A stretch of DNA of 64,000 nt, taken from positions 620,001 to 684,000 of the forward strand of contig NZ_JAJNKA010000001.1 of NCBI RefSeq assembly GCF_021533215.1, given 5' to 3'. Below are positions 37,328 to 45,861 of the stretch, piece after piece. A program made the position numbers and the translations under genes. This DNA is from Portibacter lacus. Its GTDB lineage: Bacteria; Bacteroidota; Bacteroidia; Chitinophagales; Saprospiraceae. Numbering within the stretch: the stretch's first letter is position 1; the number at the start of each line of letters is the position of its first letter. The notes under the pieces are model-generated. The model had not been told where the DNA came from. It worked only from the letters and a program-made list of their open reading frames with translations, and did not search any database.

Positions 37328-38158
37328 ATGCAACAAGATTTAATCTATGATATTAGTAACCTGGAATGCCAATACATTCCAGGTACTACTGTTTTAAGAA
37401 TACCTGAATTACAAATTCCTAAAGGCAAACTAGTATTTGTCTTGGGTGTATCTGGGATAGGAAAAAGTACTTTTATTGAGACGCTTGGGTTAATGAATAA
37501 AACAATTCATGTAACACCAGAAACTTCTATCAAATTTAACAACGGAAACGAGCTTGAAGAAATAAAGAATATCTGGTCAAGGGACAATAAAGCATTGTCT
37601 AAATTTAGAAATGATCACTTTAGCTTTATCTTTCAAAACACTAATCTTATGCCTAATTTTAGTGCAGGAGAGAATATGTGTATTTCCATGCTTATTGAAG
37701 GGAAAGAACTTGCAGAAGTAAAGGAGAAAGTTCTGGAAGTGATGGAGAAATTGAATTTAGATCCGGATCTATATGACAGAAAAATACAAGAATTATCAGG
37801 AGGGCAAAGACAAAGACTCGCTTTTGTAAGAGCGATCATCGCAGGATTCAATGTTTTATTCGGTGATGAACCTACTGGAAATCTAGATAGAGATACTGGT
37901 CACAAGTTAATGAGGACCTTAAAAGAAAATCTCGCAGAATTTAATAGAACGGGAATTATCGTTTCCCATGATATAGATCTTGCATTATCCTTTGCGGATA
38001 TTATTCTATTACTATCGAAGAAAGGAGAGGGTGATAATGTGCACGGTACATTTGATTCTCAGTACTACCTGATTAAAGAAGATGGAGAATGGAAAAGAAA
38101 AGATGGAAAGCCTCTTGCTGATCCTTTGAGTTTAGTTAGTGAAATATTGACAAGATGA
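37328..38158 (+). CDS. ABC transporter ATP-binding protein (LolD/MacB-like)
   Basis: The 276-residue protein holds all ABC motifs: Walker A GVSGIGKST (40-48), the Q-loop region FIFQNTNLMPNFSAGENM, the signature LSGGQ (156-160) followed by RQRLAFVRAI, Walker B VLFGDEPTGNLD (Asp180, Glu181) and the H-loop IVSHDIDL. The EPTGNLD form is typical of the LolD/MacB/FtsE group, which drive mechanotransmission to periplasmic partners rather than classical transport. Its stop overlaps the start of the FtsX-type permease gene by 4 bp (ATGA), so the two form one complex. It follows the TssR-like gene by 47 bp. Confidence 0.92.
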   Translation: MQQDLIYDISNLECQYIPGTTVLRIPELQIPKGKLVFVLGVSGIGKSTFIETLGLMNKTIHVTPETSIKFNNGNELEEIKNIWSRDNKALSKFRNDHFSFIFQNTNLMPNFSAGENMCISMLIEGKELAEVKEKVLEVMEKLNLDPDLYDRKIQELSGGQRQRLAFVRAIIAGFNVLFGDEPTGNLDRDTGHKLMRTLKENLAEFNRTGIIVSHDIDLALSFADIILLLSKKGEGDNVHGTFDSQYYLIKEDGEWKRKDGKPLADPLSLVSEILTR

Positions 38159-39678
38159 TGAAGAAGATTGTTTCCATATTGCTCAATATTAAAGGTGATT
38201 TTCAAAACCTTTTTATTTTTAATGAATACGAAGAATTAACAGGAAAATCTAAAAGTGGCATCATTACACTATCTGTTATTCTTGGAATTACCTTCCTTGC
38301 TCTAGGATATGCAATAGGAGGTATTAATTATCTGAAAGAAAAGATGGATGACCCGTTTACAAATTGGGTGAATCTTGAAATCAAACAAAGTTATAGAGAT
38401 AAAGTAACCAACGTTCAGCTTGAGATGGAGAGGGACAGTATGAAGTCTAAGTTCATGCTTAACAATATTGGTCAATATAATATTGAGTTTCTGCCATTTG
38501 TTAATTATATGAATGGGGAAGAGTACAACATTAGACTAAGAACTTTAGATCTCGAAGACAATCTACTAGGTGAAATTTTGAGCAGCTCAAAAGGAAATGT
38601 GGTTTCTGGATACTCCTACAATGGAGATGGACCGATTGATATCGAGCAGTGTGGAATAATAATTAAAGAATCAAGTCTGCGTTCTCTAGGATATGAAGAT
38701 GTAGAAAGCGTGAGACGAATTCCGATCAAAGTAGAAAATTTTGTTGTTTATCCGGAAATAACAGCAGTTGTAAAAGAGTTGCCTAATTTGGTTGACTTTG
38801 TCATAACTCCTCACTTTTATACTTTATTAATCGAGTCATTTGAAACTACTAATTTTATCAATATCTCTTCTTCCAATAAGATCGAAGTAATTTCCCCAGA
38901 AACAGATAAAAAGAAATTAGAAGATGATGTGAGGAAAAGTTTGAAAAACTTTAGTGTGGCTTCTACTGACACGAGGGAAATCGAATTAGTAGATGGAGAG
39001 ATTAGCACGATCGTTACGCTGTATTTTAATGATTATTTTAGATATAGTGTGAAGGACACCATCGTTTCCGAGTTAAAGCAAAATTCATCATACGTATATA
39101 ATAGATTCTCACCTTGGGAATGTAATGTTGGTACGCTTTATAATATTGATGATCCGTATTATCTTTCTTTTAACTTCGATCAGTTAGATAAGGTAAGAGA
39201 TTTTAAAAATCACATGTGGGATAGATATGAAGTTGAGATTAGTATGGATCAGGTGGAACAGAAAGAGAACTTTGCTTTAGTGTCGAACCTGACTAATTTT
39301 ATCTCTCTAATCTTATTCGGATTTAGTATCTTGAGTATAGTTTTTTATGTGAATAGTCTTTTGCGTACACACTTAGAGAAGATTAAAATGAATCTAGGTA
39401 CATTAAAAGCATTTGGATTGAATAATAATTTTTTAATCAGTTCTTACTTGAAGATTATTTTGACATTTATCGGAATTTCGATAGCTATAGCATATGTAAT
39501 ATGTGGAATCTGGGACCTTTTAGAATCAAGATTGTTTAGTACTAGTTATTTTGATGTATTTAATTATAAAATTTTAATCGCTATAATTGTTATCATTATT
39601 ACAGCATTAATTACTTCACAAAGAACAATCTCTAAGACATTGCTAAAAACACCAGGTGATTTAATTTACAATAGATAA
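38155..39678 (+). CDS. FtsX-like ABC permease
   Basis: The 507-residue protein has one N-terminal membrane helix (GIITLSVILGITFLALGYAIGG, about 36-57), a large periplasmic domain of about 310 residues, and three C-terminal helices (FISLILFGFSILSIVFYVN, ILTFIGISIAIAYVICG, ILIAIIVIIITALIT). This 1+3 layout, and the LGTLKAFGLNN segment after helix two, fit the FtsX/MacB permease class. With the upstream ATPase it should form a mechanotransmission ABC complex, moving lipoproteins or acting on periplasmic partners such as the TssR-like protein or the lipoproteins on each side. The substrate cannot be deduced from sequence alone. Confidence 0.85.
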   Translation: MMKKIVSILLNIKGDFQNLFIFNEYEELTGKSKSGIITLSVILGITFLALGYAIGGINYLKEKMDDPFTNWVNLEIKQSYRDKVTNVQLEMERDSMKSKFMLNNIGQYNIEFLPFVNYMNGEEYNIRLRTLDLEDNLLGEILSSSKGNVVSGYSYNGDGPIDIEQCGIIIKESSLRSLGYEDVESVRRIPIKVENFVVYPEITAVVKELPNLVDFVITPHFYTLLIESFETTNFINISSSNKIEVISPETDKKKLEDDVRKSLKNFSVASTDTREIELVDGEISTIVTLYFNDYFRYSVKDTIVSELKQNSSYVYNRFSPWECNVGTLYNIDDPYYLSFNFDQLDKVRDFKNHMWDRYEVEISMDQVEQKENFALVSNLTNFISLILFGFSILSIVFYVNSLLRTHLEKIKMNLGTLKAFGLNNNFLISSYLKIILTFIGISIAIAYVICGIWDLLESRLFSTSYFDVFNYKILIAIIVIIITALITSQRTISKTLLKTPGDLIYNR

Positions 39679-39688
39679 ATACTAAGAG

Positions 39689-40189
39689 ATGAAAAAAATA
39701 ATACTCTACTTTCTTGTAATATCAATGGGAACCTTTATTTCTTGTAAAAGTGACAAGGCTGGTGTTACAGAAATAAGCGAAGAAAACGTAGAAGACTTAG
39801 CTGAAGATTTCTTGGAGGAAGAATTGTCCATGGATGAAGAGCTCTTAGAAGTTGCTGATGAAGCAGGGACTGTCACTAATGAAGTAGAAGTGGAACTAGA
39901 TGAAGTTGTAGTGGATAAAGAGAAGGAATTAGCAGAAAAAAAAGCTATATTAAAAGAACAGCTTAAAGAGAGTCCTAATCTGGGAAAAGACTGTGAAAGT
40001 ATCATAAAAGAATACGGAACATTAGTAGATAAATACCTTTCTGGTGAAGATAAAGAAAGTGTAATAAAAAAATTAGCAGCTTGGGCTAATGACCCAATAT
40101 TTAATAAGTGCAAGAAAAGTGCTGAATATAAGGATCGTTTTTTCGATTTAGAAGAGAAGATGTATGCTGATGAAGACGAAGATTTATAG
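39689..40189 (+). CDS. Acidic lipoprotein, function unknown
   Basis: The 166-residue protein has a lipoprotein signal with Cys at about residue 20 (YFLVISMGTFISC). The mature part starts with an acidic, Glu/Asp-rich helix or coiled coil (about 30-90) and then a small helical domain with two cysteines (NLGKDCESIIKEYG and FNKCKKSAEYK) that could be disulfide bonded. No known domain is recognised. It follows the FtsX-type permease by 10 bp and precedes the next gene by 3 bp; a link with the ABC complex is inferred from position only. Confidence 0.65.
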   Translation: MKKIILYFLVISMGTFISCKSDKAGVTEISEENVEDLAEDFLEEELSMDEELLEVADEAGTVTNEVEVELDEVVVDKEKELAEKKAILKEQLKESPNLGKDCESIIKEYGTLVDKYLSGEDKESVIKKLAAWANDPIFNKCKKSAEYKDRFFDLEEKMYADEDEDL

Positions 40190-40192
40190 CCT

Positions 40193-40678
40193 ATGCGACA
40201 TGTTTTTGGTGTAACAATCAAGCACTTTAATTACGAAGATAAAATTGAAGATTCTTTAAAAATAGATTATAGAATATTAGCAAATACTTGCAATGATATT
40301 CAACGATCTGGTGATGTAGCTGTTTTTTATGTTGCCATAATGAATAACAACTTTGCCTTAAAACTCAGTAAACTTGCCAAGCAATTTGAATACCTTGCTG
40401 ATGTGGAAATGTACTTTGTAAATCCAGATTATGCAGATTTTAAATATTACATGAAAACAATCGGAGCGAAAGTGACAGATATGGGAAGTCGCTTTGTGAT
40501 TCCGCCCGTCAGAGATGAAACGCAAAGAAGGCAGATGATAAAATTTGCAGAAAAAGTCGGAAAGAGATGTCTCTACAGAAATATTACCATTCGAGAAAAT
40601 AAAGTCCAAGAGGTTAAGAATAAATATGCACATCCGTCTGGGCTAGATTGGGCTTACTATGGAATTATTCCTGATTAG
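40193..40678 (+). CDS. Conserved-looking cytoplasmic protein, function unknown
   Basis: The 161-residue protein has no signal peptide and no family I recognise. It mixes strands and helices (RHVFGVTIKHFNYEDKI, DVAVFYVAIMNNNFALKL, KLAKQFEYLADVEMYFVNP, GSRFVIPPVRDETQRRQM) and ends with GLDWAYYGIIPD. It starts 3 bp after the lipoprotein gene and ends 27 bp before ruvX, so it may be the last gene of the envelope operon or the first of the housekeeping one. Confidence 0.65.
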   Translation: MRHVFGVTIKHFNYEDKIEDSLKIDYRILANTCNDIQRSGDVAVFYVAIMNNNFALKLSKLAKQFEYLADVEMYFVNPDYADFKYYMKTIGAKVTDMGSRFVIPPVRDETQRRQMIKFAEKVGKRCLYRNITIRENKVQEVKNKYAHPSGLDWAYYGIIPD

Positions 40679-40705
40679 ATCTGGTTGATATAAATAAATT
40701 AAATA

Positions 40706-41116
40706 TTGGGAAGAGTTATCGGAATAGATTATGGGGCAAAACGTTGTGGAATTGCAGCTACTGATATCCTTAAAATTTCTATAAATCCGATTACCGTAAT
40801 ACCACCTGATGAACTCATCCCTTTTCTTTCGAAATATTTAAGTGTAGAACAAGTTGATTGTCTCGCAATTGGCTGGCCGACACACTCAGATGGAAAGGAA
40901 ACCTACCTAACAGAAAAAATAAAAACTTTTTTAATTAAGTTTGCAAAACTTTTTCCAGAAATTGAAATTAGTAAAGTCGATGAGTCTTTTAGTTCGTCTG
41001 AAGCTAAGTCAATAATTTTTGAAAGTGGGACGAAAAAGAAAAAGCGACGTAGTAAGGAGCTTGTAGATCAAGTTAGTGCAGTATTAATAATAAAGAGATA
41101 TTTAGATCAATTATGA
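40706..41116 (+). CDS. ruvX: Putative pre-16S rRNA nuclease / Holliday junction resolvase RuvX (YqgF)
   Basis: The 136-residue protein matches YqgF/RuvX in length and motifs: GRVIGIDYGAKRCGIAATD at the N-terminus with the first catalytic Asp, the VDESFSSSEAKS segment with the catalytic Glu, and the closing DQVSAVLIIKRYL with the last Asp. The family trims the 16S rRNA 5' end and has an RNase H fold. The start is a TTG at 40706, needed to include the GRVIGIDYG strand. The stop overlaps the def start by 4 bp (ATGA), a common arrangement that implies coupled translation. Confidence 0.92.
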   Translation: MGRVIGIDYGAKRCGIAATDILKISINPITVIPPDELIPFLSKYLSVEQVDCLAIGWPTHSDGKETYLTEKIKTFLIKFAKLFPEIEISKVDESFSSSEAKSIIFESGTKKKKRRSKELVDQVSAVLIIKRYLDQL

Positions 41117-41673
41117 TTTTACCAATTTACGGATATGGATTTTCGGTTTTAAAAAAAGAATGCGAAGATATAGACAAGGAGTTTGAAAACTTGAGTGACC
41201 TCATCGAGAATATGTGGGAAACGATGTATAATGCTAGTGGTGTAGGTTTAGCAGCTCCTCAGATTGGCGAAGATATTCGCTTGTTTATAGTGGACACCAT
41301 TCAGATTTTAGAGGATGAAGAGAAAGATAAAGGAATCAAGAAGGTTTATATAAATGCTCAGATCGTAGAAGAAACCGGTGAACCATGGGCATATGAAGAA
41401 GGATGTCTAAGTATACCGTTTATTAGAGCTGATGTAATGCGCCAGCCTGAGATTACGATAAAATATGTAGATGAGGATTTTAAACCTCAGGTAGATAAAT
41501 TATCAGGAATCAATGCACGAGTGGTCCAGCATGAGTATGACCATATAAATGGGGTGTTATTCGTCGATCATCTGAAACCGCTTAAGAAGAAATTGCTCAA
41601 GCGTAAATTAGAAGCGATTAAGAAAGGTAATATCGATCCCGATTATAGAATGAAATACGCTAGCCCGAAGTAG
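41113..41673 (+). CDS. def: Peptide deformylase
   Basis: The 186-residue protein contains the three deformylase motifs: GVGLAAPQIG, EGCLSIP (with the metal-binding Cys) and QHEYDHINGVLFVDHL, in which the HExxH pair binds iron or zinc. It removes the formyl group from new N-terminal methionines. The length is normal for the family. It overlaps ruvX by 4 bp and converges tail to tail on the RNase H gene with one base between the stop codons. Confidence 0.97.
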   Translation: MILPIYGYGFSVLKKECEDIDKEFENLSDLIENMWETMYNASGVGLAAPQIGEDIRLFIVDTIQILEDEEKDKGIKKVYINAQIVEETGEPWAYEEGCLSIPFIRADVMRQPEITIKYVDEDFKPQVDKLSGINARVVQHEYDHINGVLFVDHLKPLKKKLLKRKLEAIKKGNIDPDYRMKYASPK

Positions 41674-41674
41674 A

Positions 41675-42301
41675 TTATTTTCTACCAAAATCTGCAGGTA
41701 TTTCGCCCCATTCTTTGGTCTCCCATTTTACGATTTTATTTTGGTACTTATTGTTTTTAAGCCAGTTTACAGCTCTGTCAATCAAGTCAAATAAGATTTC
41801 GTTCACGGGTTCCCTTTTTAACATGGTTTTTACTTTTTTATTTCTCACCCAAGCCATTGCCGTTCGTGAATCGGTATAGATTATTCTATTGTGGTCGCCT
41901 GTCTTCTGCAATAATGCTAGGGCATGAACGATGGCAAGAAATTCACCAATATTGTTCGTTCCCTTTTTAAATGGTCCTTGATGGAAAAGTTGTATACCTG
42001 TATCTGTTTCCACTCCACGATATTCCATTAATCCAGGATTACCGCTACAAGCTGCATCAACTGACCAAGTATTTTTAAGAATTGCATCTCTAGAACCAAA
42101 TGATGGACTTTTTTTCTTTGCCTTTGTAATATGATCATGATAATTGCCATGAAAAGCATTTTTTGCTTCTGATTCAGTTGAGAAACTTTTATACTTTGCA
42201 GCTGGATATCCCTTGATTTGTTGCTGACACGCATTCCATGATTCATAAATTCCGGGTTCGTGGCCTTGCCAGACAACATAGTATTTCTTTTTTTTAGCCA
42301 T
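41675..42301 (-). CDS. Ribonuclease H with N-terminal viroplasmin domain
   Basis: The 208-residue protein (ATG at 42301, giving MAKKKKYYVVWQG) begins with a viroplasmin-type RNA:DNA hybrid-binding module (about 4-50, WQGHEPGIYESWNACQQQIKG and YKSFSTESEAKNAF). The RNase H domain follows with its acidic catalytic residues in SVDAACSGNPG, NIGEFLAI, YTDSRTAMAW and PADFGRK. It degrades RNA in RNA-DNA hybrids. A longer frame opens at 42370, but its extra 23 residues overlap the upstream divergent region and do not resemble a domain. The gene converges with def and diverges from tatD. Confidence 0.93.
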   Translation of the reverse strand: MAKKKKYYVVWQGHEPGIYESWNACQQQIKGYPAAKYKSFSTESEAKNAFHGNYHDHITKAKKKSPSFGSRDAILKNTWSVDAACSGNPGLMEYRGVETDTGIQLFHQGPFKKGTNNIGEFLAIVHALALLQKTGDHNRIIYTDSRTAMAWVRNKKVKTMLKREPVNEILFDLIDRAVNWLKNNKYQNKIVKWETKEWGEIPADFGRK

Positions 42302-42332
42302 TAGAATTTTAAAATTTGCCTCAATATAATTG

Positions 42333-42340
42333 TAATTTTG
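42333..42340 (+). promoter_or_regulatory. Possible -7 element before tatD
   Basis: TAATTTTG matches the Bacteroidota -7 consensus TAnnTTTG. A TTTG lies at 42315-42318, but the 14-base gap is shorter than the usual 19-21, so the pair is weak. If it is used, transcription would start almost at the tatD ATG (42347), giving a leaderless message, and the in-frame TTG at 42338 could not be the start. Confidence 0.35.
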
Positions 42341-42346
42341 CAGGTT

Positions 42347-43126
42347 ATGTACATAGACACGCACGCACATTTATACCTAGAGCAATTTGAAGAAGATATA
42401 GATTTGCTCATAGAACTAATCTTAGAAGCAGAAGTAAATCATGTATACTTACCGAATGTCGATTCATCAACTTATGAAAGTATGATGGAATTGGCAGGGG
42501 AGTATCCAGAAATGTTACACCCGATGATTGGTGTACATCCTTGTTCGATAAAAGAAAATTATAAGGATGAGCTGAAATTCGCAAGAGAGAAACTGGAAAG
42601 TGAAAAATTTGTGGGAATAGGTGAAATAGGAATTGACTTGCACTGGGATAAGACCTTTCATAAGGAACAGAAAGAAGCATTCGAAACACAAATAGAGTGG
42701 TCCAGAGAGATGGGGTTGCCATTTGTGATTCATTCACGAGAGGCGTTGGATGAAACGATAGAAACGGTAACAAGAATGCAAGATGGAAACTTAAAAGGCA
42801 TCTTTCATTGCTTTAATGGGACAGAAGAGCAAGCTAATAAAATTAAGGATGTAGGTTTTTTAATTGGGATCGGGGGCGTTATTACGTACAAAAATGCTGG
42901 AGTTAAAGAAGAATTGATTAATTTACCGTTAGATATGATGGTTTTAGAAACAGATTCTCCATATTTGAGCCCAACGCCATTCAGGGGTAAAAGAAACCAA
43001 AGTAATTACATACCAATAATAGCTGAGCAATTAGCTGTTACACTTGATGAAAAGTTAGAAAAAGTGAAGGAAGTAACTACAAAAAATGCATTAGATTTAT
43101 TTAACACACCAATATTTAAGAAATAG
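42347..43126 (+). CDS. tatD: TatD family metal-dependent DNase
   Basis: The 259-residue protein has the TatD TIM-barrel metal sites: DTHAHLY (His6, His8), GVHPCSIKE, GEIGIDLHWD, FVIHSREA, GIFHCFNGT and ETDSPYLSP, in order. TatD proteins are Mg-dependent 3'-5' exonucleases or esterases used in DNA repair and quality control. ATG at 42347 is chosen over the in-frame TTG at 42338. A short divergent space of 45 bp separates it from the RNase H start. Confidence 0.95.
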   Translation: MYIDTHAHLYLEQFEEDIDLLIELILEAEVNHVYLPNVDSSTYESMMELAGEYPEMLHPMIGVHPCSIKENYKDELKFAREKLESEKFVGIGEIGIDLHWDKTFHKEQKEAFETQIEWSREMGLPFVIHSREALDETIETVTRMQDGNLKGIFHCFNGTEEQANKIKDVGFLIGIGGVITYKNAGVKEELINLPLDMMVLETDSPYLSPTPFRGKRNQSNYIPIIAEQLAVTLDEKLEKVKEVTTKNALDLFNTPIFKK

Positions 43127-43154
43127 GAATCTAATTTAAAAGACAACTAATCAT

Positions 43155-43202
43155 AAATTTTTCAAATAGTGGGTCAAGTGTAAATTAAATTTTGAAAAAT
43201 TT
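43155..43202. repeat. Perfect 12-bp inverted repeat downstream of tatD
   Basis: AAATTTTTCAAA (43155-43166) is repeated in reverse complement at 43191-43202 around a 24-base loop. It is AT-rich and lacks a following T-run, so it may be a weak terminator or mRNA end structure for tatD. The rest of the 248 bp between tatD and the tRNA shows no coding frame. Confidence 0.4.
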
Positions 43203-43374
43203 GAATTATTTGTAATATTGTGGAGTATACAGAAAACCATGTTATAGTAAAGACTATAATTGAAAGAGAATAGAAAATGGCATTATGATTTATTGTAATT
43301 TGTAATAAATACATTGTCAGGGAATTTACTTACTTTTTTAGGAGAAAGTGTGTTGACTTTAGGTCAAAATATTA

Positions 43375-43462
43375 GGAGAGTTGGCCGAGTGGTCGAAGGC
43401 GCACGCCTGGAAAGTGTGTATGCTCCAAAAGGGCATCGAGGGTTCGAATCCCTCACTCTCCG
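43375..43462 (+). tRNA. tRNA-Ser (anticodon GGA)
   Basis: An 88-base type II tRNA. The acceptor arms GGAGAGT and ACTCTCC pair perfectly; the anticodon stem CACGC/GTGTG holds the loop CTGGAAA with anticodon GGA, which reads UCC and UCU. There is a long variable arm (TATGCTCCAAAAGGGCATC) and a TPsiC arm GAGGG-TTCGAAT-CCCTC. CCA is not encoded (the genome reads G then CAA). Confidence 0.96.
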
Positions 43463-43548
43463 CAAAAAAAATTAGGCTATTCCTTTTTATTTTCTAATTT
43501 TAGAGTCTATTTAATTAAGTTACGTTAAACCAATAAAAGATTAAGATT

Positions 43549-44274
43549 ATGCGCAAATTATTTGTTCTATTAGCAGTTTTCATGTTTGCTTCTTATTTTG
43601 GAGCAATCGAGGTTGTTGCCCAAGATGCTGCTGATGAAGGAGGTGCTTTACAAACGTTGAAGCAATATTTCATCGAAGGGGACTGGAAGTTTATGACTCT
43701 GGTACTTGTATGTTTGATTTTAGGATTAGCTTTCTGTATAGAAAGAATTATCACGTTGAACTTAGCAACGACTAATACTGATAAATTATTAGCTAACATC
43801 GATGAGAGATTAGCTGATAATGATGTAGAAGGTGCTAAAGAGTTATGTAGATCTACACCTGGCCCAACAGCTAGTGTACTACATGAAGGGTTAAAGAATA
43901 TTGGCGATGGACCAGTTGCAGTTGAAAAAGCAATTGTTTCTTATGGAGCTGTTCAGATGGGACTTTTGGAAAAAGGTTTAGTATGGATATCACTATTTAT
44001 CGCAATTGCACCGATGTTAGGGTTCATGGGAACTGTAATCGGTATGATTCAAGCATTCGATAGGATTGCAGAAGTGGGTGATTTATCTCCAGCAGTAGTT
44101 GCAGGTGGTATTAAGGTTGCCTTATTGACTACTGTATTCGGACTTGTTGTGGCTATTATTCTTCAGATTTTTTATAATTACATCGTTTCTAAAATTGACA
44201 GTATTACTGGAAAAATGGAAGCTGCATCATTAGCAATTGTTGATGTTATGGCTAAGAACAATGTTTTTAAATAA
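43549..44274 (+). CDS. exbB: ExbB/TolQ/MotA family proton-channel protein
   Basis: The 241-residue protein has an N-terminal hydrophobic segment, a helix at about 43-65 (FMTLVLVCLILGLAFCIERI), a cytoplasmic loop, and two close C-terminal helices (LVWISLFIAIAPMLGFMGTVIGMI and ALLTTVFGLVVAIILQIFYNYI) with the family's GxxGTVxGMIxAF pattern. It forms the proton channel that powers TonB-dependent or Tol-like envelope processes. Two ExbD genes follow in the same operon, with a small four-helix protein in between. Confidence 0.92.
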   Translation: MRKLFVLLAVFMFASYFGAIEVVAQDAADEGGALQTLKQYFIEGDWKFMTLVLVCLILGLAFCIERIITLNLATTNTDKLLANIDERLADNDVEGAKELCRSTPGPTASVLHEGLKNIGDGPVAVEKAIVSYGAVQMGLLEKGLVWISLFIAIAPMLGFMGTVIGMIQAFDRIAEVGDLSPAVVAGGIKVALLTTVFGLVVAIILQIFYNYIVSKIDSITGKMEAASLAIVDVMAKNNVFK

Positions 44275-44293
44275 TCTAAAGAAATAATTTATT

Positions 44294-44773
44294 ATGTATA
44301 AATTTTTAATAAACAAAGGTCAAACATTGGCATTTATACTGGGTGCCGGGTTGTCTATTATTTTTGCACTATTTATTTACATAGGCATAAAAGATAGAGA
44401 CTTAGCTCAGATGTCCAATGAAGCGCTAATCGAAACAGATATTTTCAATTTTGGAATATATGCTGCGATCGCGCTGATTGCTCTTGCTGCAGTTCTTGTT
44501 TTTGTGATTTTCGCAATAGCTGGATTGTTACGAGATTTTAAGAGTTCATTAAAAGTTTTAATCGGAATTGGATTAATACTTGTTCTCTTTTTCATCTTTT
44601 ATACTGTAGCAACTCCAGACGAAACAGGTATTTTAGCAAGACTTGCTGGTGAATTCGATATTTCTGATAATATAAGTAAGTTTATTTCTGCGGGAATTAA
44701 TACGACACTTTCATTATTAGGACTTGCACTAGTAATCTGGTTATTTTCTGAATTAAGAAACGCTCTTAAATAA
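44294..44773 (+). CDS. Four-helix membrane protein within the ExbB/ExbD operon
   Basis: The 159-residue protein has four predicted helices (AFILGAGLSIIFALFIYIGI, FGIYAAIALIALAAVLVFVI, VLIGIGLILVLFFIFYTVA, TLSLLGLALVIWLFSEL) and no domain I can name. It sits 19 bp after exbB and 7 bp before the first exbD, so it is very likely co-translated with them and may be an accessory part of the proton channel. Confidence 0.75.
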   Translation: MYKFLINKGQTLAFILGAGLSIIFALFIYIGIKDRDLAQMSNEALIETDIFNFGIYAAIALIALAAVLVFVIFAIAGLLRDFKSSLKVLIGIGLILVLFFIFYTVATPDETGILARLAGEFDISDNISKFISAGINTTLSLLGLALVIWLFSELRNALK

Positions 44774-44780
44774 AACTATT

Positions 44781-45320
44781 ATGGGTAGAAGAAAACCACC
44801 TGAGATTAATGCTAGTTCGATGGCCGATATTGCCTTCTTACTATTAATCTTTTTCTTAGTAACGACTACTATTGTAGAAGATAAAGGAGTTTTAGTTAAG
44901 CTTCCACCTTGGTCTGAAGAGCCTCCGGAAATTCAAAAAATGAATACCAGAAATGTATATTCAGTGTTAGTAAATGCTGAAAATCAACTACTGGTTAGAG
45001 GAGAGCCTACTTCTATCGAAACTTTGAGAGAAAATACTAAAGTATTTATCTCTAATCCTCAAAAATTGGAAAACATGGCTGAGGATCCTAGAAAGGCAAT
45101 TGTTTCTTTAAGAAATGATAGAGGGACTAATTATGAAACTTATCTCACCGTTTATAATGAGCTTAAAGCTGCTTATAATGAACTTAGAGATGAATTAGCT
45201 AATCGAAGACATGGTAAAGATTTTGAATTTCTGAATAGAGATCAGAGAGATAAAATTAGATCAGAATTGCCTCTGGTAATTTCTGAAGCGGAACCAACTA
45301 ACTTCGGAGAGGAGAATTAA
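44781..45320 (+). CDS. exbD: ExbD-like biopolymer transport protein, first copy
   Basis: The 179-residue protein has the ExbD start: a short basic N-terminus, INASSMADIAFLLLIFFLVTT as the single membrane helix with its conserved Asp (MADIAF) that carries protons, and a periplasmic alpha/beta domain. About 40 extra residues near the end (LANRRHGKDFEFLNRDQRD) lengthen it beyond the usual 130-150. It works with the ExbB-like protein. The second copy begins 21 bp later. Confidence 0.9.
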   Translation: MGRRKPPEINASSMADIAFLLLIFFLVTTTIVEDKGVLVKLPPWSEEPPEIQKMNTRNVYSVLVNAENQLLVRGEPTSIETLRENTKVFISNPQKLENMAEDPRKAIVSLRNDRGTNYETYLTVYNELKAAYNELRDELANRRHGKDFEFLNRDQRDKIRSELPLVISEAEPTNFGEEN

Positions 45321-45341
45321 TTAACTTAAAAAACTCATATT

Positions 45342-45809
45342 ATGGGAATGTTTAGTAGCAAAAAGGGAAAGGAAATGCCAGCAATATCAACGGCATCTCT
45401 TCCTGATATTATTTTCATGCTTCTATTCTTCTTTATGGTTGTAACTGTGCTTAGAGATGCAGAACTTAAGGTGAATGTGAATACACCTGCTGCTTCTGAG
45501 TTAACTAAATTAGAGAAAAAGTCTTTAGTCAATTATATTTATGTCGGTCGTCCAATGAAAAAATGGCAAGCTACCTATGGTACTAGTCCACAAATTCAAC
45601 TTGGCGATAAGTTTTCATCAGTGGAAGAAATTCCACTCTTTTTAGAGAATCACAAGATTACTGTTCCAGAAGTTCAAAGACCTGGAATTACATCTTCTCT
45701 TAAAGTTGATGGATCTGTGACGATGGGAATTGTATCTGATGTTAAGACTGCTTTGAGAAAAGCAAATCAACTAAAAGTTAACTATTCAGCGAAACCACAA
45801 AGCAATTAG
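45342..45809 (+). CDS. exbD: ExbD-like biopolymer transport protein, second copy
   Basis: The 155-residue protein starts with a basic stretch, then ISTASLPDIIFMLLFFFMVVT, the membrane helix with the conserved Asp (LPDIIF), and a periplasmic domain. It differs enough from the first copy to suggest a heteromeric ExbD pair rather than a recent duplication. A strong terminator follows 21 bp after the stop. Confidence 0.9.
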   Translation: MGMFSSKKGKEMPAISTASLPDIIFMLLFFFMVVTVLRDAELKVNVNTPAASELTKLEKKSLVNYIYVGRPMKKWQATYGTSPQIQLGDKFSSVEEIPLFLENHKITVPEVQRPGITSSLKVDGSVTMGIVSDVKTALRKANQLKVNYSAKPQSN

Positions 45810-45830
45810 AAATTGTGATCAAATAAAAAA

Positions 45831-45856
45831 AAGCCTGATGATTTTTCATCAGGCTT
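45831..45856. terminator. Bidirectional intrinsic terminator after the ExbB/ExbD operon
   Basis: An 11-bp perfect stem (AAGCCTGATGA at 45831-45841 with TCATCAGGCTT at 45846-45856), a TTTT loop, an A-run before and a T-run after. It serves the rightward exbD genes and the leftward DUF4293 gene ending at 45862. Confidence 0.92.
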
Positions 45857-45861
45857 TTTTT

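Noticed and set aside
42302-42370. Upstream extension of the RNase H gene (start at 42370)
   Set aside because: The extra 23 residues precede the conserved MAKKKKYYVVWQG start, overlap the tatD start region and have no domain character.
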